This document shows, piece after piece, positions 49,512 to 58,853 of a stretch of DNA of 64,000 bases (position 1 is its first letter; every line of letters begins with the position of its first letter). The position numbers and the translations under genes are program-made. The stretch is taken from assembly GCF_900110135.1 (NCBI RefSeq), contig NZ_FOCO01000007.1, positions 62,001 to 126,000 on the forward strand, given 5' to 3'. A model generated the notes under the pieces. It made no database searches. It worked only from the letters and a program-made list of their open reading frames with translations, and was not told the origin of the DNA. This DNA comes from Pseudorhodobacter antarcticus (lineage in GTDB: Bacteria; Pseudomonadota; Alphaproteobacteria; Rhodobacterales; Rhodobacteraceae).

Positions 49512-50345
49512 TTAGCCCCCCATGGGAAGCGGGAGGGGGACGAACAGCGACAGCAGCATCACCAGCACCACGGCCCCGGTCATCGCATCAAACCGATCAA
49601 GGAACCCACCGTGGCCGGGGATAAGGCCAGAACTGTCTTTGACCCCAGTGCGCCGTTTTATCCAGCTTTCGGCAATATCGCCCATTTGCCCTGCAAAGGA
49701 TACGAGCGCGGACAGCACGATAATGCCCGCAGGCGCATAGCCCAAATACCAAAACGCAGCGCCCACGACCCCTGCCCCCATCCAGCCCGCAACCGTGCCG
49801 GACCATGTTTTCTTCGGGCTGATCGCAGGCCAGAATTTTGGGCCGCCAAGGATACGCCCGGCGAAATAGCCCATCACATCACTGACCACCACCACCATAA
49901 CCAACCAAACAATGGCAGGCGTGCCTGCATCATTGCGCAGCGCAATCAGGCCAAAACCTGCGACCATCACAGCGGCGGCCCAAAGCGTGGCCAACCTGCG
50001 GTCGCGCCGCCCGGTTAGCGCAAAAGCAATTGCGGGCACCAGCAGCAGAGCGGAGGCATATTCACGCGGGGAAATCAGCGTGAGGGCCAAGCAAACTGCG
50101 CCAAGCACACCCAGACTGGCCGACACCCGGCCCGGCGGGCGGCGGCGCGGGCGGTCATCGCGCGGGGCTGCTTGCGGCCGGGTCATGGCGCCAAGTTCCC
50201 ACAGCATAAAGCCTGTGAGGAAGACGATGAGGATGGAAAAGGTTGGCCCGCCCGCCCAGATTTCCAGCGCCGCGATGGAGGCCATCACAAGGGCCGACAA
50301 CATGCGCGGGCGAAGATCGGACCAGCGGTTGGGGTTGGCGGTCAT
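49512..50345 (-). CDS. cdsA: Phosphatidate cytidylyltransferase
   Basis: A 277-residue membrane enzyme making CDP-diacylglycerol. About seven hydrophobic segments are present, and the family signature SFAGQMGDIAESWIKRRTGVKD then PGHGGFLDRFD ends the protein. The ATG overlaps the uppS stop (ATGA); the longer frame to 50429 lies within uppS and is rejected. Confidence 0.95.
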   Translation of the reverse strand: MTANPNRWSDLRPRMLSALVMASIAALEIWAGGPTFSILIVFLTGFMLWELGAMTRPQAAPRDDRPRRRPPGRVSASLGVLGAVCLALTLISPREYASALLLVPAIAFALTGRRDRRLATLWAAAVMVAGFGLIALRNDAGTPAIVWLVMVVVVSDVMGYFAGRILGGPKFWPAISPKKTWSGTVAGWMGAGVVGAAFWYLGYAPAGIIVLSALVSFAGQMGDIAESWIKRRTGVKDSSGLIPGHGGFLDRFDAMTGAVVLVMLLSLFVPLPLPMGG

Positions 50346-51067
50346 GCAGGCACCCCGCCAAAACGGCGTTCGCGGTTGCCAAAGCGGGCAAGAATGGTGG
50401 CGAGTTCTTCGGGCGAAAAATCGGGCCACAAGGTGGGGGTAAATTCATATTCGGCATAGGCCGATTGCCAGACCAGAAAATTGGAGGTGCGGGTTTCACC
50501 CGAAGTGCGAATGACCAGATCGGGGTCGGGGATGTCACGGGTGTCCATCCGGTCGGCCAGTGCGGCCTCGGTGATATCGCAAGGCTCCAGCCGCCCTTCG
50601 GCGACCTCAATCGCCAAAGCGCGGGTGGCGCGCAACAACTCGTCGCGCCCGCCGTAGTTGATGGCGACCGTCAGGTTGAGGCGGGAAAAGCCAGCGGTGC
50701 GTGCCTCTATCCCCGCCATGAGACGTTGCAATTTGGGGTCGAGTTTGGAGCGGTCGCCAATAAAGCGCATCCGCACCCCTTCGCGCGACATACGTTCCGC
50801 CTCGCGTTGGATATAGCGGGCGAAAATCGCCATGAGGCCAAGCACTTCCTCGGTCGAGCGTTTCCAGTTTTCGGTGGAAAACGCATAAATGGTCAGCCAT
50901 TTGATGCCCAAATCGGGTGCCGCCGCGACGATTTGTTTGACCCGTTCCGCACCTTTGCGGTGACCCACAAGGCGGGGCCAGCCGCGATTGGTTGCCCAGC
51001 GGCCATTGCCGTCCATGATAATGGCGACATGTTCGACAGGATGGGATTTAAGATCTGATGCGGACAA
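50342..51067 (-). CDS. uppS: Undecaprenyl diphosphate synthase
   Basis: A 241-residue cis-prenyltransferase producing the C55 lipid carrier. Signature segments are VAIIMDGNGRWA, GHRKGAERVKQI, YAFSTENWKRS and DLVIRTSGETRTSNFLVWQS. No ATG precedes the conserved region; the frame begins TTG at 51067 with AAAGGG upstream, so TTG is the probable start. Confidence 0.95.
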   Translation of the reverse strand: MSASDLKSHPVEHVAIIMDGNGRWATNRGWPRLVGHRKGAERVKQIVAAAPDLGIKWLTIYAFSTENWKRSTEEVLGLMAIFARYIQREAERMSREGVRMRFIGDRSKLDPKLQRLMAGIEARTAGFSRLNLTVAINYGGRDELLRATRALAIEVAEGRLEPCDITEAALADRMDTRDIPDPDLVIRTSGETRTSNFLVWQSAYAEYEFTPTLWPDFSPEELATILARFGNRERRFGGVPA

Positions 51068-51099
51068 GGGAGCGGCCCTTTGCTGGTTAAAAGGACCGT

Positions 51100-51663
51100 T
51101 TAGACCTGCATAATCTCTTGCTGTTTGACCTCAAGCGCTTTGTCGATGGCGGTGATGGCTTTGTCGGTCAACTCTTGTACAGCGCCTTCCCAGAATTTCT
51201 GATCATCTTCAGAAATCCCATCGTTTTTGGCCTTTTTGATTTGGTCCATCCCATCGCGGCGGATGTTGCGGATGGAAACCTTGGCGCTTTCGGCATATTG
51301 GCCCGCGACCTTGGTCAAGCTGCGGCGGCGTTCCTCGTTCAACTCGGGGATGGGCAGCATGATGATGGTGCCGTTCAGTTGCGGGTTGATGCCAAGGCCG
51401 GATTCGCGGATCGCCTTTTCCACTTTGCCAACCAGCCCTTTGTCCCAGACGTTGATGGTGACCATGCGCGGTTCGGGGACGTTGACGGTGGCGACTTGGT
51501 TCAAAGGCGTCATGGCGCCGTACGCATCGACCATGATCGGGTCGACCATAGAGGCAGAGCCGCGCCCGGTGCGCAGCGTGCCAAATTCCACGCGCAAGGA
51601 GGCGTGGGCCCCATCCATCCGGCGTTCCAGATCATCGGTATCCAGCATGAAATCATCGGCCAT
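51100..51663 (-). CDS. frr: Ribosome recycling factor
   Basis: A 187-residue RRF. With EF-G it splits post-termination ribosomes. Landmarks: [55 protein letters not shown] and [15 protein letters not shown]. Full length. It lies between pyrH and uppS, the usual order. Confidence 0.97.
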   Translation of the reverse strand: MADDFMLDTDDLERRMDGAHASLRVEFGTLRTGRGSASMVDPIMVDAYGAMTPLNQVATVNVPEPRMVTINVWDKGLVGKVEKAIRESGLGINPQLNGTIIMLPIPELNEERRRSLTKVAGQYAESAKVSIRNIRRDGMDQIKKAKNDGISEDDQKFWEGAVQELTDKAITAIDKALEVKQQEIMQV

Positions 51664-51732
51664 TGGTCAATTCCTTATCGTAAACTGCAGGTTATATAGC
51701 GCGGGGCGTGGGGTCTGTATAGGGAGGGCGGG

Positions 51733-52470
51733 TTAGCCATGCACCTTGGTATAGGTTCCACGGCCCGCAAGGATGCCGCGAAAGCCGCCCGGTTCATCAA
51801 GCGAAAACACGATGATGGGCAGGTTGTTGTCACGGGCAAGGGCGATGGCCGAGGCATCCATAACGCCGAGGTGTTTTTGCAGCACTTCGTCGTAGGTGAC
51901 AGTGTCATAGCGTTTGGCATCGGGGTATTTTTTGGGGTCTTTGTCGTAAACGCCGTCCACCTTGGTGCCTTTATAGATCGCCTCACAGGCCATTTCATTG
52001 GCGCGCAGGGTGGCTGCCGTATCGGTGGTGAAATAGGGGTTGCCGGTGCCTGCGGCGAAAATGCAGACGCGTTTCTTTTCAAGGTGACGCACAGCGCGGC
52101 GGCGGATGTAGGGTTCGCAGACTTGGTCCATCGGAATGGCGGAAATCACGCGGGTGTGGATTTTAAGGTCCTCAAGCGCTGCTTGCATGGCCAGCGCGTT
52201 CATCACGGTGGCAAGCATGCCCATATAATCGGCGGTGGTGCGTTCCATCCCTTGCGCTGACCCTTGGAGGCCGCGAAAGATGTTGCCGCCGCCGATGACC
52301 ATGCAGATTTCAACGCCCAGATCGTGGACGGATTTCACCTCTTGGGCGATGCGGGCCACGGTGGGCGGGTGGAGGCCATAGCCTTGGTCGCCCATCAACG
52401 CCTCACCCGAGATTTTCAGCATGACGCGGCCGTGGGTGGTCATGGAGGTATCGGCGAGGTTGATCGGCAT
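51733..52470 (-). CDS. pyrH: Uridylate kinase
   Basis: A 245-residue hexameric UMP kinase. [50 protein letters not shown] and FFTTDTAA-type segment ([14 protein letters not shown]) are conserved. GTP activates and UTP inhibits known homologues. It begins the minus-strand block frr-uppS-cdsA-dxr-rseP. Confidence 0.97.
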   Translation of the reverse strand: MPINLADTSMTTHGRVMLKISGEALMGDQGYGLHPPTVARIAQEVKSVHDLGVEICMVIGGGNIFRGLQGSAQGMERTTADYMGMLATVMNALAMQAALEDLKIHTRVISAIPMDQVCEPYIRRRAVRHLEKKRVCIFAAGTGNPYFTTDTAATLRANEMACEAIYKGTKVDGVYDKDPKKYPDAKRYDTVTYDEVLQKHLGVMDASAIALARDNNLPIIVFSLDEPGGFRGILAGRGTYTKVHG

Positions 52471-52661
52471 GCTGGTGTCCTGACTGCTGGGTGGCCTTTC
52501 GCGCGATAAGTGTGGGCGTGCGGGCCTTGCGGGGGTTTATCTGGCGGTTAAAATGTCGCAAAACGGCGGCGGGTTCAACCAAGGAAGCGGCGGTTTTGGC
52601 GCAAAAGGGTAGCGGGAGGCTGTTTGCCCCCTCTTGGCCTTGCGGCCAATTCCCCCCCAAA

Positions 52662-52682
52662 GGTATTTTTACCAAGATGAAT
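52662..52682 (+). repeat. Dispersed intergenic repeat, copy D (contains the miaA start)
   Basis: Differs from copy C (40304-40324) at a single base. The ATG of miaA (52677) lies inside it, so the repeat supplies the start codon and the AAG-containing leader. Confidence 0.6.
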
Positions 52683-53564
52683 GACGGATTTGAGATTGGG
52701 TCCATCCCCGCCGCCCGGCCCGTGTTGATTGCGGGGCCGACGGCGAGTGGCAAGTCGGCGCTGGCGGCTGCGATTGTGGCGCAAGGCGGCGGGGTGATTG
52801 TGAACGCGGATGCGTTGCAAGTGTACGGCTGTTGGCGGGTTTTGACGGCGCGACCGTCGATTGCGGAGGCGCGCGCCCTGCCCCATGCGCTGTATGGGCA
52901 TGTGGGGGCTGGCGACGATTATTCCGTGGGGCATTGGTTACGCGAGGTGCAAGGCGAGATTGCGCAAGGGCTGCGCCCAGTGATTGTCGGCGGGACGGGT
53001 TTATATTTCAGCGCCTTGACCGATGGGTTGGCCCAAATACCCGCGACACCTGCGGCGGTGCGGGCGGTGGCGGATGCGCGCATGGCCGCAGAAGGGGTCG
53101 CGGGCCTGTTGGCCGAGCTGGATGCCGCCACAACGGCGCGCATTGATATCCAAAACCCGGCGCGGGTGCAGCGGGCGTGGGAGGTGTTGACAGCCACGGG
53201 GCGCGGGTTGGCGGCGTGGCAAGACCAGACCGGGCCTGCAGTTTTACCATTGGATGCGGTGACAGCGATTGTTTTGCGCCCGCAGGTGGATTGGCTGAAC
53301 GCACGCATCGACCAGCGGTTTGACACGATGATGGCGGAAGGCGCGTTGGAGGAGGCGCGCGCGAATTTGGCCGATTGGGTGCCAACCCGTGCATCATCAC
53401 GCGCGATTGGCGCGCCGGAGTTGATTGCGCATTTGCGCGGTGACTTGGATTTGGACGCGGCGGTGGCACAGGCGAAACTGGCATCACGACAATATGCCAA
53501 ACGCCAGCGCACTTGGCTGCGCAACCGAATGAAAGGCTGGATCCCGCTGGATCCGGGGGTATAG
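52677..53564 (+). CDS. miaA: tRNA dimethylallyltransferase
   Basis: A 295-residue enzyme that adds dimethylallyl to A37 of tRNAs reading UNN codons. LIAGPTASGKSALAAAI is the P-loop; VNADALQVYGCWRVLTARPS and VGGTGLYFSALTDGL are typical. In the VNADALQVY segment the family usually has D-S-x-Q-x-Y, here with Ala. The start MNDGFEIG lies in a repeat; the frame continues upstream through unrelated sequence. The C-terminal zinc-finger extension of some family members is absent. Confidence 0.93.
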   Translation: MNDGFEIGSIPAARPVLIAGPTASGKSALAAAIVAQGGGVIVNADALQVYGCWRVLTARPSIAEARALPHALYGHVGAGDDYSVGHWLREVQGEIAQGLRPVIVGGTGLYFSALTDGLAQIPATPAAVRAVADARMAAEGVAGLLAELDAATTARIDIQNPARVQRAWEVLTATGRGLAAWQDQTGPAVLPLDAVTAIVLRPQVDWLNARIDQRFDTMMAEGALEEARANLADWVPTRASSRAIGAPELIAHLRGDLDLDAAVAQAKLASRQYAKRQRTWLRNRMKGWIPLDPGV

Positions 53565-53683
53565 CCGCGCGATTTATTGCCAAAGCTGTGGATAGGTCTG
53601 TGGACGGGTTCGATTTGGGCAAGTTTGTGCTTGGGTAAGGGCGCGGGCGCAGCATACCATTTGGACAACCTTAGGATATATTC

Positions 53684-54481
53684 ATGCTTGACCCGGCCCC
53701 CCCATCAAACCTACGCTTGATCGCCATTCCCCGGCTGGCCGCCAATGGCCGCTGGCGGGTGGAGGCGATGCGCGCGCTATCCGAACCGATGCTGCTTTGG
53801 GTCACCAAAGGCCAAGGGCGGATTACGATTGCCGGATCGACGCGGGGCTATACCGCCAACAATGCGGTGTTCATTCCGGCAGGGGTGATGCATGGGTTTG
53901 AGGTGGGGCCGCAAGTGTTTGGCACCGCCGTTTTTTTTGGCAAATCCTGCGATGTGATCTTGCCCCGCGTGCCGCATCATTTGCGCATCCGCGAAACCCA
54001 TGCGCAACAAGAGTTGAACATAACGCTGGATGCGATTTTGCGCGAAATGAACAGCACCACGCCTGCGCATGACCGCGCAACGCGGCATTATCTGGGGCTG
54101 CTAGGGGTGTGGTTGGAGCGTCAAGTGGACAAGGCGGGCGATGAGGTAAAGCGCCCGGACGCCGCCCACCGATTGGTCGCGCGCTATTCCAGCCTGTTGG
54201 AACGCAATTTTCGGTCCGGCATGGGGGTTGGGGATTTTGCAGGGGCGCTGGGTGTGACGCCCACGCATTTGACACGCTGCTGCAAGCTGGCCTGCGGCAA
54301 GCCTGCATCGGCATTGTTGCAAGATCGCTTGATCTTTGAAGCGCGAACCTTGCTGTCGGAAACACGGATTCCGGTGGGGCAAATTGCGGGTGCGCTTGGC
54401 TTTGCCTCGCCCGCGTATTTCACCCGTGCGTTTCAGCAAAAAACCGGCAAGTCCCCGTCGGCGTTCAGAAAAGAGCCTTGA
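53684..54481 (+). CDS. AraC-family transcriptional regulator
   Basis: A 265-residue regulator. An N-terminal cupin (LLWVTKGQGRITIAGSTRGY, VFIPAGVMHGFEV) would bind the effector; two HTH motifs at the C-terminus include GVGDFAGALGVTPTHLTRCC and IPVGQIAGALGFASPAYFTR, ending KSPSAFRKEP. It lies 239 bases upstream of the ABC operon on the same strand and probably activates it. Preceded by AGGATAT. Confidence 0.9.
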   Translation: MLDPAPPSNLRLIAIPRLAANGRWRVEAMRALSEPMLLWVTKGQGRITIAGSTRGYTANNAVFIPAGVMHGFEVGPQVFGTAVFFGKSCDVILPRVPHHLRIRETHAQQELNITLDAILREMNSTTPAHDRATRHYLGLLGVWLERQVDKAGDEVKRPDAAHRLVARYSSLLERNFRSGMGVGDFAGALGVTPTHLTRCCKLACGKPASALLQDRLIFEARTLLSETRIPVGQIAGALGFASPAYFTRAFQQKTGKSPSAFRKEP

Positions 54482-54503
54482 TCGGTTGCATCGCGCAGCT
54501 TCG

Positions 54504-54537
54504 CGGTCTAAAAACGACACATGTCGTTTTTAGACCG
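54504..54537 (+). terminator. Perfect 16-bp inverted repeat after the AraC gene
   Basis: CGGTCTAAAAACGACA (54504-54519) and its exact complement (54522-54537) enclose two bases. It lies 22 bases after the AraC stop. The 3' arm includes TTTTT, so it may work as a terminator; it could also be an operator for the downstream transporter. Confidence 0.6.
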
Positions 54538-54720
54538 TTTCCTGCGGCCATGTCGGTTTCAACAGCCCAAGCGGCGAAACCAACCGTTGACCACCGGGCA
54601 AATCCGTGCGGAAATGACGCGGCACGAGGACAATTCACGAGCCTTGCCAAATTATAAAAACGATTCTCCTCTTGGGCCGGTCGGTTCAAAGAGGGAGACA
54701 CACAGTTCAGGGAGAAGCTT

Positions 54721-56376
54721 ATGACCCATACGACCGTTACCGCCAAAGGCGTTCATCCGGCGGCCATCGCCTATGCCGCCGAAGTTGAGGCTGGCACATT
54801 GAGCCGCCGTGAATTTTTGACCCGCGCCTGTGCGCTGGGTGTGGCGGCCCCCGCCGCGTATGGCCTGCTTGGGCTTGCAGCCCCCGTAGAGGCGCAGACA
54901 GCGACCCCCGTCATGGGTGGCACGCTGCGCATGGAAATGAGCACGCGCGGTTTGAAAGACCCCCGCACGGCGGATTGGAGCGAGATTGCTTGCTTTACCC
55001 GCGGTTGGTTGGAATATCTGGTGGAATACAACAGCGATGGATCCTTGCGCGGGATGCTGCTGGAAAGCTGGTCCACCAATGACGATGCGACCGAATACAC
55101 ATTGAAAGTGCGTCAGGGCGTGAAATGGTCGAATGGCGATGATTTCACCGCCGAAGATGTGGCCAATAACATCACCCGCTGGTGCGATGGCAATGTTGAA
55201 GGCAACTCGATGGCCGGGCGTATGGCCGTTATGGTTAACCCAGACACCAAGACCGCCAATGAAGGCGCGATCACGGTTGTGGATGCCAGCACTGTGCTGC
55301 TGAAACTGACCGCGCCAGATATTGCGATGATTGTTAGCATGGCGGATTATCCGGCAGGCGTGGTCCATGCGACCTATGACAACGGCGATCCATCGGTGAA
55401 CCCAATTGGCACTGGCCCCTATATGCCAGAAACCAATGAGGTTGGCCTGCGCCAGACCTTGGTGCGCAATGCAGATCACACATGGTGGGGCACAGCCGTC
55501 TATGGCGGGCCGTATTTGGACAAGATTGATTATCTCGACCTTGGCACCGATCCATCGGCAACCGTGGCCGCAGCAGGTTCGGGCGAGATTGATTCGACTT
55601 ATCAGACCACCGGCGATTTCGTCGATATTCTGGACGGGCTTGGCTGGACGAAAAGCGAAGTTGTCACATCCTCTACCTTGACCGTGCGGTTCAACCAAGA
55701 CGCCGAGGAATATAAGGATGTGAACGTGCGCCGCGCCTTGATTATGGCGGTGGACAACAATGTTATTCTGGAGCTGGGCTATAACGGCCTGGGGACCACG
55801 GCAGAAAACCACCATGTTTGCCCGATCCACCCAGAATACGCTGAATTGCCACCCGTTGTGACCGACCCGGCCGCAGCGCTGGCGATGTTGACTGAAGCGG
55901 GCAAGGCCGATTTCGAGTTTGAATTGAAATCGGTGGATGATGCCTGGCAAGCGGCCACCTGTGACGCCGTTGCGGCGCAGATGCGCGATGCGGGGATCAA
56001 GATCAAGCGGACAGTGTTGCCCGGTTCGACCTTTTGGAACGACTGGACCAAATACCCGTTTTCTGCGACCGAATGGAACATGCGCCCGTTGGGTGTGCAG
56101 ATTTTGTCGCTGGCCTACCGCACGGGCGAAGCATGGAACGAATCCGCGTTTTCTAACGCAGAATTTGACACGCTTTTGGCCGAAGCAAACTCCATCGCGG
56201 ATGCGGACAAGCGCCGCGTGGTGATGAAGCGGATCCAAGAGATCATGCAAGAGCAAGGCGTGTTGATCCAGCCATACTGGCGTTCGTTGTACCGTCACTA
56301 TGACCCAAAGGTGAAGGGCGCAGAAATGCACCCAACGTTTGAGCATCACCACTATAAGTGGTGGATCGCCGCGTAA
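54721..56376 (+). CDS. ABC transporter periplasmic substrate-binding protein, peptide/nickel (SBP_bac_5) type
   Basis: A 551-residue protein with a twin-arginine signal ([20 protein letters not shown]; about 28-47), unusual in having some 27 residues ahead of it. The mature part has the DppA/OppA fold with [40 protein letters not shown] and [15 protein letters not shown]. Ligand could be a peptide, opine or other oligomer; the sequence does not decide. GGGAGAAG precedes the ATG. First gene of the operon. Confidence 0.88.
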   Translation: MTHTTVTAKGVHPAAIAYAAEVEAGTLSRREFLTRACALGVAAPAAYGLLGLAAPVEAQTATPVMGGTLRMEMSTRGLKDPRTADWSEIACFTRGWLEYLVEYNSDGSLRGMLLESWSTNDDATEYTLKVRQGVKWSNGDDFTAEDVANNITRWCDGNVEGNSMAGRMAVMVNPDTKTANEGAITVVDASTVLLKLTAPDIAMIVSMADYPAGVVHATYDNGDPSVNPIGTGPYMPETNEVGLRQTLVRNADHTWWGTAVYGGPYLDKIDYLDLGTDPSATVAAAGSGEIDSTYQTTGDFVDILDGLGWTKSEVVTSSTLTVRFNQDAEEYKDVNVRRALIMAVDNNVILELGYNGLGTTAENHHVCPIHPEYAELPPVVTDPAAALAMLTEAGKADFEFELKSVDDAWQAATCDAVAAQMRDAGIKIKRTVLPGSTFWNDWTKYPFSATEWNMRPLGVQILSLAYRTGEAWNESAFSNAEFDTLLAEANSIADADKRRVVMKRIQEIMQEQGVLIQPYWRSLYRHYDPKVKGAEMHPTFEHHHYKWWIAA

Positions 56377-56387
56377 TCGAACTGGCA

Positions 56388-56408
56388 GGGGCGGCCATGC
56401 GCCGCCCC
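56388..56408 (+). other. Intercistronic hairpin after the substrate-binding protein gene
   Basis: GGGGCGGC (56388-56395) pairs with GCCGCCCC (56401-56408) around a 5-base loop, 12 bases after the stop. No U-run. Likely protects the 5' cistron from 3' decay, giving more binding protein than permease. Confidence 0.5.
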
Positions 56409-56506
56409 ATTGCCGTCACGATGTGCCACCGCCGCTGCGCGCCCACCGCCCGCATTCCCCGTTTTTGTCCCGCCACTCTTGCCGCTGTGCAAGGGAAGGA
56501 TAAACT

Positions 56507-57589
56507 ATGCTGATGTTTTTGCTGCGTCGTTTTGGGATCATGGTGCTGACCGCATTGTGCCTGACGTTTATCGTGTTTTTCTTGACCAACCTGACCCCCA
56601 ACCTTGAAAAACTGGCCCGGTCCGAAGGGTCGGTGCGCATGAGCGATGAACAGGTCACAAGCTGGCTGGCGCAGAACGGCTATGCGCAGCCTTTGGTCGT
56701 GCGCTATGGCGAATGGCTGGGCGTGATGCCGGGCTGGACGGTTAGCGGCGCTGAGGGCGTGACTGGACGCTGCATCGACAGCGCCACCCCGGCCGAGGCT
56801 GCACCGCGGTTTTGTGGCATTATACAAGGGGATTGGGGCCAATCATCGGTGTTCAAACGCCCCGTATCCGAGATTTTGGGCCGCGCCTTGGGGGCGACGG
56901 GCTGGTTGATGCTGTGGGTGATGATCGTCATGGTGCCGTCTGCGCTGGCGCTGGGCGTGTTGGCGGGGATGCGCGAAGGGTCACGCACCGACCGTGTGTT
57001 GTCGACCGTGGCCATCGCGACCACTGCCACACCGGAATATGTGTCTGGCGTGATCTTTATCGTGATATTCGCAAGTGCGACCGCAGGCGTGTCACCGATG
57101 CTGGCAGAAATGGGCTGGATTGAAGGGCGCACCTTGTTCCAAGGCACCGCGACCAGTGCGATGGACAACATCACATTTTGGAATTTTGGCCTGCCTGTGA
57201 TCACTGTCGCACTTTATGGCATGGGCTATATCGCGCGCATGACCCGCGCCTCCATGACCGAGGTGATGACCGCGCAATATATCCGCACCGCCCGTTTAAA
57301 AGGCGTCCGTTTCCGTGACGTGGTGATCCGCCACGCCCTGCGCAACGCGCTGATCGCGCCTTTCACCGTCATCATGCTGCAGTTTCCTTGGCTGCTGAAC
57401 GGTGTGGTGATCGTCGAAACCCTGTTCAATTACAAAGGCTTTGGCTGGACGCTGGTGCAAGGGGCGGGCAACAACGATATCGAATTGCTGCTGGCCTGCT
57501 CCGTTGTTGCTGTGATTGTCGTTCTGGTCACCCAGCTGATTTCTGACATCGGCTATGCGCTGCTTAACCCCCGTATCCGGATTTCCTGA
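56507..57589 (+). CDS. ABC transporter permease, DppB-like
   Basis: A 360-residue inner-membrane permease. A first helix (ITVLTALCLTFIVFFLTNLTP-like) is followed by a periplasmic insert with Cys residues, then five helices. The EAA loop interacting with the ATPase is RLKGVRFRDVVIRHALRNAL. GGAAGGA precedes the ATG. It pairs with the permease 13 bases downstream. Confidence 0.88.
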   Translation: MLMFLLRRFGIMVLTALCLTFIVFFLTNLTPNLEKLARSEGSVRMSDEQVTSWLAQNGYAQPLVVRYGEWLGVMPGWTVSGAEGVTGRCIDSATPAEAAPRFCGIIQGDWGQSSVFKRPVSEILGRALGATGWLMLWVMIVMVPSALALGVLAGMREGSRTDRVLSTVAIATTATPEYVSGVIFIVIFASATAGVSPMLAEMGWIEGRTLFQGTATSAMDNITFWNFGLPVITVALYGMGYIARMTRASMTEVMTAQYIRTARLKGVRFRDVVIRHALRNALIAPFTVIMLQFPWLLNGVVIVETLFNYKGFGWTLVQGAGNNDIELLLACSVVAVIVVLVTQLISDIGYALLNPRIRIS

Positions 57590-57602
57590 GGAGGACCCCC
57601 AC

Positions 57603-58760
57603 ATGGAACCGATTGGCTGGGGCGGCATATTCGCCCGAATGATCATCCAGTTCTGGCCCGTTTGGGCCGCCCTTATCATCACCTTTGCTGTGTCGATCCA
57701 TTACCGCCGCCGCCTTGGTCTTTATGGCAAGCTGTTTGACAGCACCGTGGGGATGATCGGCTTTGGCATCGTAATGTTCTGGGTCTATACCGCGTTTTTC
57801 GCCGATATCATCATCACCCATGACCCGCTGGGCCAATTGTCCAGCATGAAAAACAAACCACCGGGCACGGCCGCCCCCGATGGCAGCACCTATGCCTATT
57901 ACCTTTTGGGCGGTGATAACCTTGCGCGCGATGTGTTCAGCCGCATGGTGATGGGCGCGCGCCGCGTGCTGGCAATCGCCCCTGCAGCGACGATGTTTGC
58001 CTTTATGGTCGGTATCACGCTTGGCCTGCCTGCGGGCTATTTTGCGGGCAAGCTGGACACGGGCCTGTCGTTTCTGGCCAACCTCGTGCTGGCGTTTCCC
58101 GTCATCTTGCTGTTCTACCTGCTGGTCACTCCGGAAATCCGCGACACCGGCATCCCAACCATCCTTGCCGCTGTGCTGTTCATCTTTCCGATCATCTTTC
58201 TGGTCACGCTGTTCAACAGCCGCTATTTCACCAATCCAAACCGGCGCAACCTTTATGTCGGGGTCACGCTGGTGCTGGGCCTTTGGGCCTATTCCGGCCT
58301 TGCCTTCAACGCCGACCCGTTGGGCGTTTGGTCGATGGACCCCAACCTGCTGAATGTTTTTGTCGCGGTGGTGTTTGTCAACGCACCCACAGTGTTCCGC
58401 ATCGTGCGCGGCATTGTTTTGGACCTGAGATCACGCGACTATGTGGCGGCAGGCCAAACGCGGGGCGAAGGCGCGTGGTATATCATGCTGTGGGAAATTC
58501 TGCCCAACGCCCGCGGCCCGCTGATCGTCGATTTCTGCCTGCGCATCGGCTACACCACAATCCTTCTCGGCACACTCGGCTTTTTCGGCCTTGGCGTTAG
58601 CCCTGAAAGCCCGGATTGGGGCTCCACCATCAACGATGGCCGCCGCTTGCTGTCCATCTTCCCTGCCCCCGCCGTGGTGCCGGCAATTGCATTGATGAGT
58701 CTGGTCCTCGGCCTCAACCTGCTCGCCGACGGCCTGCGCGAAGAAAGCATGAAAGACTGA
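57603..58760 (+). CDS. ABC transporter permease, DppC-like
   Basis: A 385-residue permease. The ATG at 57603 follows GAGGA; the frame upstream overlaps the previous gene. An N-terminal helix and soluble segment precede GGDNLARDVFSRMVMGARRV, the usual DppC entry motif. Five helices follow, with the EAA loop YVAAGQTRGEGAWYIMLWEI and GFFGLGVSPESPDWGSTIND at the end. Confidence 0.88.
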   Translation: MEPIGWGGIFARMIIQFWPVWAALIITFAVSIHYRRRLGLYGKLFDSTVGMIGFGIVMFWVYTAFFADIIITHDPLGQLSSMKNKPPGTAAPDGSTYAYYLLGGDNLARDVFSRMVMGARRVLAIAPAATMFAFMVGITLGLPAGYFAGKLDTGLSFLANLVLAFPVILLFYLLVTPEIRDTGIPTILAAVLFIFPIIFLVTLFNSRYFTNPNRRNLYVGVTLVLGLWAYSGLAFNADPLGVWSMDPNLLNVFVAVVFVNAPTVFRIVRGIVLDLRSRDYVAAGQTRGEGAWYIMLWEILPNARGPLIVDFCLRIGYTTILLGTLGFFGLGVSPESPDWGSTINDGRRLLSIFPAPAVVPAIALMSLVLGLNLLADGLREESMKD

Positions 58761-58765
58761 TGCCT

Positions 58766-58816
58766 TTTTCTGTTTGAAAATATCCTCGGGGGTCCGGGGG
58801 CAGATAGCCCCCGGCG
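58766..58816 (-). repeat. Dispersed intergenic repeat, copy B (hairpin type)
   Basis: On the minus strand this reads CGCCGGGGG, loop, CCCCGGACCCCCGAGGATATT, then TTCAAACAGAAAAA, the same order as copy A at 19932 with a few changes. It sits in the gap between the second permease and the ATPase, inverted relative to the operon. Confidence 0.7.
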
Positions 58817-58853
58817 CTTGTCGCATGGACCTGCACCGACATGGGAGAGTGAG

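Noticed and set aside
54652-56352. 566-residue minus-strand frame over the ABC substrate-binding protein gene
   Set aside because: His/Gly/Ile-rich antisense frame; the plus strand has a signal peptide, family motifs and operon context.
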